In this document: positions 1-4,955 of the stretch, piece after piece
How positions within the stretch are numbered: position 1 is the stretch's first letter
How the letters are laid out: each line of letters opens with the position of its first letter
DNA from: Minisyncoccota bacterium
GTDB lineage: Bacteria; Patescibacteriota; Minisyncoccia; Phycocordibacterales; UBA2100
Assembly (NCBI GenBank): GCA_018061585.1
Contig: JAGOTU010000063.1
Span: 1-5,278, forward strand
Direction of reading: 5' to 3'
Length of the DNA: 5,278 nucleotides
Made by a program: the position numbers and the translations under genes
Notes under the pieces: model-generated
Told to the model about the DNA's origin: nothing
Databases searched by the model: none
The model's input: only the letters and a program-made list of their open reading frames with translations

Positions 1-1
1 G

Positions 2-748
2 GCTTTCAAGGATAAATTTATCTGCGACGGCAATTCCACCGACGGCACGCAGGATATCGCGCGATCCCTCGGCGCGCGGGTGACGAAACAGGTGGAAACC
101 GACGAACCGCACCAAAAGATCACGGATTTCGGTGTGGCACGTACGACGTGCGTGAATGCGTCGCTCGAGCAATGGCATTTCCGGCTCGACTCCGACGAAT
201 TCCTTTCGCCCGAAGCCGTGGAAGAGATCCGCGCGATCGTCGCGGACCCCAATCCGCCGTACCGTATCTACAAGATCCCGCGAAAGTATATCTGGCAAGG
301 CAATGTGATCGACGACACGATCACCTATCCGAACCGGCAAATTCGCTTTTTCCGCCGGGACGCGATCGGGGGTTATACGAAAATGACGCACGAACGAGTG
401 GTCGTGAACGAGGGTGAGCCGGTCGGAATAATGAAAAATGTGATGTACGTGCCGATGTTCGATACGTACGAGGACTTCGACGGCAAACGTCTGCAGCGCG
501 CGCTCGACTGGGATGAGCGCCACTATCGGAACTCCATCACGCCGCGTAAATGGGTGTATGCGGTCCTGCATACAAGCGCACAGCTCGCCCTCTTCTCGCT
601 GCGCTTCTTGCGTGTGCGGCTGATATCTCGCGGCAACAAGCTCCCTGTTTCCTACGAACTCTGGCGCTTTAAATATCTGATCGTTACGACCTGGCTTGCG
701 ACACGTGTTATGTTCTCGAAACTATTCGGTCGATCTGCAACCGTATGA
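2..748 (+). CDS. Glycosyltransferase family 2 (WaaE/KdtX-like), 5'-truncated by window edge
   Basis: This is a nucleotide-sugar-dependent GT-A glycosyltransferase that probably adds a sugar to a surface glycan at the cytoplasmic face of the membrane. The frame is open from base 2 to the TGA at 746-748, giving 248 visible residues. It already contains DGNSTDGT at residues 9-16, the GT2 motif that follows the first Rossmann strands, so I infer that only a few tens of N-terminal residues are missing. The metal-binding DxD-type motif is DSDE at residues 63-66 and a probable catalytic HE pair lies in THERV at 129-133. This order resembles WaaE/KdtX-type lipopolysaccharide core transferases. The C-terminal third has hydrophobic and basic stretches (about 184-205 and 225-243) that may attach it to the membrane. 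A GTG at 80 could be taken as a start, but the conserved DGNSTDGT motif lies upstream of it, so it is internal. The stop overlaps the next start as ATGA, implying translational coupling. The exact donor and acceptor are unknown. Confidence 0.9.
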   Translation, partial: AFKDKFICDGNSTDGTQDIARSLGARVTKQVETDEPHQKITDFGVARTTCVNASLEQWHFRLDSDEFLSPEAVEEIRAIVADPNPPYRIYKIPRKYIWQGNVIDDTITYPNRQIRFFRRDAIGGYTKMTHERVVVNEGEPVGIMKNVMYVPMFDTYEDFDGKRLQRALDWDERHYRNSITPRKWVYAVLHTSAQLALFSLRFLRVRLISRGNKLPVSYELWRFKYLIVTTWLATRVMFSKLFGRSATV

Positions 749-1536
749 CAAAGCCCCTTGCGGTGATCATCCTCCACGTACAGTGGTTCGTACGCACGTG
801 GCGGCTGCTATCGAACTGGCCGATGCTATTCCTTCAGAAATTCCGTATTCCTGTATTCACGAGCGACACGAGACTCAAGATGCGTCTCGGGCCGACGTAC
901 ATTGCTGACAAACGCGGCTGGGGCGTGGACGACCTCACGGCCGTTTGGATCGACAAGGTGTACAAGGACCCGGCTGATCTCACCGCAGCAAACCCCGTTA
1001 TTCTTGATGTGGGTGCACATATCGGGACCTATGCGATCTACGCGGCACTCCGAAACCCCAAAGCGCATATTTATGCGTTTGAACTGAACAGAACTGTCTT
1101 TACGTATCTCGAGAAAAGCGTGGCCGCGAATGATCTTACTGAACGCGTTACCTGTATCGAAAAGGGCGTCGCCGGAAAGACGGGTGACCGTATGTTCTTC
1201 GAAGATACTCACGGAGGCGTATCAAGCTCGCTCTTCCGGCGTGACGACCGCGGCCTCGTGGACGGACCGACAGTCCCCTGTATTTCGCTCACCGACTTCT
1301 TCCGGGAATATTCGATCGCGCGTTGCGACGTATTAAAAATGAATTGCGAAGGTGCCGAGTACGAGATCCTCGGGAGCTTGAGCGATGCGGAGTTCGCAGC
1401 GATCGACTCGATACTTTTGCAGTGGCACCGCGTGGAAGGACATGAACCGGAGGAGCTTGAAACTCTTTTGAAGTCTAAGGGATATACGGTCACCCGAGCT
1501 CCGAAACCGTACAAATTCCTCTACGCGAACCGCTAA
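745..1536 (+). CDS. FkbM family SAM-dependent methyltransferase
   Basis: This enzyme is likely to transfer a methyl group from S-adenosylmethionine to a hydroxyl of a sugar or glycan, the usual assignment for FkbM proteins in polysaccharide loci. The protein is 263 aa, normal for the family. SAM-binding motif I is DVGAHIGT at residues 88-95, the acidic end of the second strand is AFELN at 111-115, and the hallmark FkbM segment is DVLKMNCEGAEYEIL at 195-209, with the CEGAEYE core intact. The first 40 residues are rich in Trp, Leu and Arg and could be an amphipathic membrane-facing helix; no cleavable signal peptide is evident. The ATG at 745 is chosen because it overlaps the stop of the upstream GT2 gene (ATGA). 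No Shine-Dalgarno sequence is visible, so initiation probably depends on coupling. The TAA stop at 1534-1536 overlaps the stop of the convergent GT4 gene. The methylated position cannot be predicted. Confidence 0.92.
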   Translation: MTKPLAVIILHVQWFVRTWRLLSNWPMLFLQKFRIPVFTSDTRLKMRLGPTYIADKRGWGVDDLTAVWIDKVYKDPADLTAANPVILDVGAHIGTYAIYAALRNPKAHIYAFELNRTVFTYLEKSVAANDLTERVTCIEKGVAGKTGDRMFFEDTHGGVSSSLFRRDDRGLVDGPTVPCISLTDFFREYSIARCDVLKMNCEGAEYEILGSLSDAEFAAIDSILLQWHRVEGHEPEELETLLKSKGYTVTRAPKPYKFLYANR

Positions 1537-2561
1537 CGGAAAAGCGGCATCAGTTTTGTGACCAGCTTCGCAAGCGAATGCTGCTCGTGGATATACCGAC
1601 GGGAAACTGTTATCACGCGCTCCCGAGTGGCTTCGTCCATATCAAGCGCCGCGGTAATCGCGCGCGCGGTCGCGCCGGGCGTTTCGTCGAGGACGTAAAG
1701 CGCCTCGGGCAAAACAGAGCGCACCGCATCGTTCATAACGACAACGATAGATCCGGCTGCCATCGCCTCGCCGATCGTCTTATCAAAACTGCCCGACGGC
1801 GTGAGATTCACATAGACCGCGTGCGACGCGAACAAGCCCGCAGCGACCTCGTTCGTTACGCCTTCCTGAACAGTTACCGCACCTTCGAGCGCTAGGACCG
1901 CCGCCTGGTTTCGTACATCATGTGCATACTTTGATCCCGGCTCCGTCGGTGAACCATAGATCGCAGCAGTGAAAGCTGTGCCCGCTTCGTACATCTGCGT
2001 GAGCGCAGAAATGAATACATGCACGTTCTTGACCGGGTCGAGGCGGCCAAGGAACAGTACCGAACGCGACTTTGGGGTATCTCGCGGTACGAACTGATCG
2101 GTATCTATTCCGATCGGCATCGATACACCATTCTTTGCACGCGCTACATATGCTGCAGGAGAGGTATAACACACGGTATCCGCGAGTGCGCACGCGATAC
2201 TGGTCCCGAGCGACCCCTTTTTGTGATTGCGCCACAATACGACCTTCTTGCCTGATAGCTTCCAGAAGAGGCCGGCAAGGAGGACGTACTCCTGATTCAT
2301 GTGCACGAACACCGCGTCGTATTCAGTACGAAGTTTCCAAATGTACGAAAAGAACCGCGATATATATTTCATTCGAGAGCGACCTCCTTCTTTGCCGAGA
2401 GAATGTACCGTGACGTTGTGAGGCAGCTCATGATCACCCTCTTTGAGACAGATCACATGTACAGACTCTGCGTTCCTTGAGATCTCTTCGATCCACCGGT
2501 GGAAGAATCCAAGTACCGGATCATTCCTGTCGACCGCCTGTGTGACGATCAAAAGTCGCAT
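1533..2561 (-). CDS. Glycosyltransferase family 4 (GT-B fold)
   Basis: This is a 342-aa retaining GT-B glycosyltransferase that should add a sugar from a nucleotide donor to a growing surface glycan. The N-terminal acceptor domain (about 1-150) begins with the strand MRLLIVTQAV. The interdomain link is PIGIDTDQF at 149-157, and the donor domain opens with FLGRLDPVKN at 170-179, the GT4 strand-turn bearing the phosphate-binding Arg and Lys. The sugar-nucleotide loop is SGSFDKTIGEAMAAG at 256-270. Its second glutamate (E265) is kept, but the position of the first Glu of the EX7E motif is Gly, a variant I recall from GT4 enzymes with a GSFDK signature. It is the last gene of a leftward operon. 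It is separated from the dehydrogenase-like gene by 139 bp, most of which appears to be an inserted element. Its ATG lies within one of the two CATA direct repeats flanking that element. No Shine-Dalgarno sequence precedes it. Its end overlaps FkbM by 4 bp, leaving no room for a terminator. Confidence 0.9.
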   Translation of the reverse strand: MRLLIVTQAVDRNDPVLGFFHRWIEEISRNAESVHVICLKEGDHELPHNVTVHSLGKEGGRSRMKYISRFFSYIWKLRTEYDAVFVHMNQEYVLLAGLFWKLSGKKVVLWRNHKKGSLGTSIACALADTVCYTSPAAYVARAKNGVSMPIGIDTDQFVPRDTPKSRSVLFLGRLDPVKNVHVFISALTQMYEAGTAFTAAIYGSPTEPGSKYAHDVRNQAAVLALEGAVTVQEGVTNEVAAGLFASHAVYVNLTPSGSFDKTIGEAMAAGSIVVVMNDAVRSVLPEALYVLDETPGATARAITAALDMDEATRERVITVSRRYIHEQHSLAKLVTKLMPLFR

Positions 2562-2562
2562 A

Positions 2563-2584
2563 CCCGGCTAGGACAATTCCGAAT
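2563..2584 (+). repeat. Left inverted repeat of putative MITE
   Basis: It reads CCCGGC, then TAGG, then ACAATTCCGAAT. It pairs with the arm at 2676-2696: CCCGGC, ACAATT and CGAAT match exactly, separated by a one-base indel and two mismatches. It abuts the direct repeat CATA at 2559-2562, which contains the start codon of the minus-strand GT4. Confidence 0.6.
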
Positions 2585-2675
2585 TATTCCTGGTAACAGT
2601 GCCACCGAGTTTTGTGACTGTCTTGTGCGCAACTTTGTGCAACACGCATGCTGCGCTTGTATTCATACGACACCG

Positions 2676-2696
2676 ATTCGAAATTGTACTGCCGGG
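2676..2696 (-). repeat. Right inverted repeat of putative MITE
   Basis: On the plus strand it reads ATTCGAAATTGT, then ACT, then GCCGGG, the near-reverse-complement of the left arm. It is followed directly by CATA at 2697-2700, after which the TAA stop of the dehydrogenase-like gene begins on the minus strand. Confidence 0.6.
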
Positions 2697-2700
2697 CATA

Positions 2701-3615
2701 TTATGCTCGCTTCTTCGTCGCCTTCTTTTTTGTGTGGACCTTCGGGCCGTAGACGCCTTCGAGTAGGTGAAGATCTTTTTTGCTCTGGAGCAGTAGATCA
2801 ATGTTCTTGTGCTTCATGGCATCGATCGCGGTTCGTCCGTGTGTTTCGCCGACGACCTGCGCGTACACGCGCGAGAGCGTCTCGATATCCTTTATGTGAC
2901 AATCGCCGCCGACGCCGCGACCGCCTTTGTGACGCGGCTCGATGTGCCAGTGTGATACGTTTGCGACCTGGAACGCGACCATCGGATCGCGCTCGATCGC
3001 GAGCTTGATGTAATCCCAATCCACACCGAACCCGACCGCGATCTCGTAGAGCAGATTCATAAAAATGGAACGCGCAAACAGCGACGTGTTGTGGACGTAT
3101 TTATATAGCTCTGCTGTCTCGGCGGAGACGATCATCGATGGCGCCGGTGGCAGGATCGAGAGGACTTTCTTTCCCGCCTGTTTATACGCCGGTGTCATGC
3201 GTGCGAGACCGATTATGTGCTGTGCAGGATTCGCGGCGTCGTGAGCGGCAGTCGAACGGCTGAGGAATTCCGGCATGTGCATCAGGATCTTTTTCGGAAA
3301 TTGTTTTTGGATGGACGCGAGCGTACCGGGCATAAGCGTGGAGCGAATGACCGCGATTGATCCGTCAGCGACATTCTCTACCGCTGAGCGCACGATGTGG
3401 TCCTGAAAACCCTTAGGGGTAGTGGGGGTAGGCACGGCGACAAACACGATGTCGCACGCTCGTATAGCCTCTTTGTTCTTGTGGTGTGGCGCTTCCAGCG
3501 CGTATCGCACGACCGAGTAGCCCCGTTTTTCGAAATCGTCGGCATAGTTCTTACCGAGCCAGCCTTGTCCGACGAACCCTACCAACGGGCCCTTTTTGGT
3601 GCTCTTTTTGGCCAT
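2701..3615 (-). CDS. Short UDP-glucose/GDP-mannose dehydrogenase-like protein lacking the C-terminal domain
   Basis: Members of this family oxidise the C6 of a nucleotide hexose to a uronate with two NAD+, supplying uronic acids for polysaccharides. Counting from a TTG three codons upstream, the NAD-binding turn GQGWLG is at residues 19-24. PEFLSRSTAAHDAANP at 118-133 matches the family's PEFLREG segment. The central-domain helix AELYKYVHN (171-179) keeps the lysine and asparagine. GVGGDCHIKD (237-246) retains the catalytic cysteine (C242) in a diverged GGSCFPKD motif. Full-length enzymes are about 400-450 aa; this one stops soon after the catalytic cysteine region and lacks the C-terminal UDP-binding domain. 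It is framed by Lys-rich ends (AKKSTKKG and HTKKKATKKRA). I choose the ATG at 3615 (304 aa) over the TTG at 3624 because ATG is the stronger start; neither has a Shine-Dalgarno. It lies 23 bp after the upstream GT4. Substrate and activity are uncertain given the missing domain. Confidence 0.83.
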   Translation of the reverse strand: MAKKSTKKGPLVGFVGQGWLGKNYADDFEKRGYSVVRYALEAPHHKNKEAIRACDIVFVAVPTPTTPKGFQDHIVRSAVENVADGSIAVIRSTLMPGTLASIQKQFPKKILMHMPEFLSRSTAAHDAANPAQHIIGLARMTPAYKQAGKKVLSILPPAPSMIVSAETAELYKYVHNTSLFARSIFMNLLYEIAVGFGVDWDYIKLAIERDPMVAFQVANVSHWHIEPRHKGGRGVGGDCHIKDIETLSRVYAQVVGETHGRTAIDAMKHKNIDLLLQSKKDLHLLEGVYGPKVHTKKKATKKRA

Positions 3616-3631
3616 AAGGCGCAATTATGGC
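3611..3631 (-). promoter_or_regulatory. Stem-loop covering the start codon of the dehydrogenase-like gene
   Basis: On the minus strand GCCATAA and TTATGGC form a perfect 7-bp stem around the 7-base loop TTGCGCC. The ATG of the dehydrogenase-like gene lies in the downstream arm, and the alternative TTG start is the first triplet of the loop. Such a hairpin could hide the start until ribosomes finishing the GT4, whose stop is 23 bases upstream, open it, which would couple translation. The structure is seen; its role is inferred. Confidence 0.35.
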
Positions 3632-3638
3632 GTATTTG

Positions 3639-4955
3639 CTAGGCCTTCGCAATTTTGGCCTTTACGGCCGAAATGTCTTCGCAGTACTTCTGCACGTAGT
3701 CATCAAGCGACGGGTACGGATAATTGGTGAGCGTCCCCTCCTTCGGACCATTCTCGTACCACTGCTTGAGCGCTGCGCCATATTCCTTGGGGTTCGCGAT
3801 GATCGCACCGCTTTCTTTTGCAACACCAACGTCGGTCGAGAGAACGGGCTTATGCGCCGCGAGCGCTTCGATAATGACCTGTCCGTATCCCTCATATTCG
3901 GACGTCACGAGCAGAATATCGGTGAGCGCATAGAACGGCGCAGGATCTTTGAACCCTTCAAAGAAGACTCTGTTATCGAGCTGGAGCTTAGTGACCAGCC
4001 GTTCGAGTACTGTGTATTCGCTGCCCTCTCCCAGAATGACGAGGCATGCATCCTGCGGAGCTCCTTCTTTGAACGCATTGATCGCAAGCGATACATTCTT
4101 CTCCGGTTCGAGGCGCGAGACGACTAGGGCGCGCTTGGGAAAGGTCATAAATTTATGACCCATGTCCGGCGTGATCTTGGCCGTGGCGAAGCGCGCAAGA
4201 TCGATATAGATCGGGAGGACCGTAACAGGGACCTTGGGGCCATACACTGCAATGATCGATTCTCCGACGATCTTAGAAACCACTCGGACCCGTGAAGCGC
4301 GCGCAATTACGAAGCCCGCGATCATCACACGTATCTTATTCACAAATGAATGTGCGGCGTACTCAGGCGCAAGGAAATCAGTATGCACTTGCACATGGAG
4401 CGGAGCCTTGTGGTGACGTGCGATGAGCCACGAAATAAATCCGGTCTCGAACGGATCCTGTGAGGAAACGATATCGACCCCCTTCGTCGCTTTACCGATA
4501 CGAAGTGCATCAAAAAAACGGGCGATCTTATTCGACGAATTCGTAGGGTACACAGAGACATTGCCGTCTTGCACGGTCCCCTGACCGCTTTGACCACACA
4601 TGAGTACCACGTGCATCGACTTAAAATGCTTCCCGTACGAAAAGATACGTTTACGAACCGGTGACTCCGGTGAAAGTACGGCGAGCTCGGTACCCACGGT
4701 CAGAACTGAGTACTCTCCATAATTTTGAGGTGTGGCAGGGGCGCTCACCGGTGGAGGTGTGATCGGAGCGACAACAGCAACAGGAGACGGCTCAGGAACA
4801 GGAGCTGGGATAGGTTCCGGAACCGGAGTAGGAGTAGGCGCTGATTGCTCTTGCGTGGAAGCAGCATCATAATGCGGCAAATGAAGCGCCTCTTCCTTAG
4901 CGTATTTCGCCTGCTCTATTGGTGTGGCATCCCCAGTGTGTTCCGCTTCTTCCAT
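3639..4955 (-). CDS. Glycosyltransferase family 4 with proline-rich N-terminal extension
   Basis: This GT-B glycosyltransferase presumably adds sugars to the locus's glycan at the inner membrane. From the chosen ATG it has 438 residues. Residues 1-39 are acidic and polar, 40-76 form a Pro-rich linker (16 Pro in 37 residues), and the catalytic core starts near residue 82 (YSVLTVGTELAVLSPESPVR). Core landmarks are QDPFETG (166-172), HTDFL (191-195), the donor-domain strand SRLEPEKN (280-287), LGEGSE (308-313) and a full EX7E motif in SEYEGYGQVIIEAL (E355 and E363). The core resembles GT4 proteins I associate with Parcubacteria, which normally begin at the core. The frame is open back to an ATG at 5120, but AAGGG lies seven bases before the ATG at 4955, and the region beyond is real deacetylase coding on the other strand. 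An ATG two codons earlier (4961) is possible. It heads the leftward operon and overlaps the deacetylase 5' end antisense by about 75 bp. Confidence 0.88.
   Translation of the reverse strand: MEEAEHTGDATPIEQAKYAKEEALHLPHYDAASTQEQSAPTPTPVPEPIPAPVPEPSPVAVVAPITPPPVSAPATPQNYGEYSVLTVGTELAVLSPESPVRKRIFSYGKHFKSMHVVLMCGQSGQGTVQDGNVSVYPTNSSNKIARFFDALRIGKATKGVDIVSSQDPFETGFISWLIARHHKAPLHVQVHTDFLAPEYAAHSFVNKIRVMIAGFVIARASRVRVVSKIVGESIIAVYGPKVPVTVLPIYIDLARFATAKITPDMGHKFMTFPKRALVVSRLEPEKNVSLAINAFKEGAPQDACLVILGEGSEYTVLERLVTKLQLDNRVFFEGFKDPAPFYALTDILLVTSEYEGYGQVIIEALAAHKPVLSTDVGVAKESGAIIANPKEYGAALKQWYENGPKEGTLTNYPYPSLDDYVQKYCEDISAVKAKIAKA
4143..4160. repeat. Perfect 18-bp palindrome inside the GT4 gene
   Basis: GGTCATAAATTTATGACC is its own reverse complement over all 18 bases. 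It lies within the coding sequence between the two GT-B domains, encoding the GHKFMT region. It has the size and symmetry of a dimeric repressor operator, but it sits deep in a gene, so a regulatory role is unproven and it may be chance. Confidence 0.5.
4845..4873 (+). promoter_or_regulatory. Weak candidate promoter for the deacetylase
   Basis: TTGCTC (4845-4850) and CATAAT (4868-4873) are 17 bases apart. The -10 box matches 5 of 6 consensus bases and the -35 box only 3 of 6. A transcript starting about 7 bases after the -10 box would begin next to the ATG at 4881, giving a leaderless message. It lies within the leftward GT4 coding sequence. Confidence 0.22.

Larger units (their letters stand above)
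2563..2696. mobile_element. Putative MITE-like element, 134 bp, with inverted terminal repeats and CATA target duplication
   Basis: The segment begins with CCCGGCTAGGACAATT and ends with the near-complement AATTGTACTGCCGGG. The arms run 2563-2584 and 2676-2696; about 19 of 22 positions pair, with one indel and two mismatches. The 4-base word CATA lies directly outside both ends (2559-2562 and 2697-2700), as a target-site duplication would. Deleting the segment plus one CATA joins the dehydrogenase-like stop to the GT4 start as TAA-T-ATG on the minus strand, a spacing typical of this compact operon. The interior has no transposase; on the minus strand it carries one frame of 43 codons (2699-2568). 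These facts fit a non-autonomous transposon. The alternative is an intergenic hairpin region with chance flanking words. No second copy is seen in this window. Confidence 0.55.

Noticed and set aside
826..1212. 128-codon minus-strand open frame opposite FkbM
   Set aside because: It is antisense to the SAM-binding motifs of a clear methyltransferase, with no domain of its own.
1530..1547. Rho-independent terminator for FkbM
   Set aside because: The stem is only 5 bp with an 8-base loop, and the T-run (TTTT at 1554-1557) starts six bases after the stem; too weak to call.
2562..2700. Ordinary promoter for the second GT4 in the gap
   Set aside because: No convincing -35/-10 pair was found on the minus strand; the inverted repeats and CATA duplication explain the gap better.
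2499..3008. 169-codon plus-strand open frame over the dehydrogenase-like gene and the gap
   Set aside because: It is antisense to the conserved GGDCHIKD region and its translation is Arg/Cys-rich and low in family-like features.
3627..4127. 166-codon plus-strand open frame opposite the leftward GT4
   Set aside because: It lies wholly antisense to conserved GT4 motifs (EX7E, LGEGSE) and its translation shows no recognisable domain; it is a shadow of GC-rich codon use.
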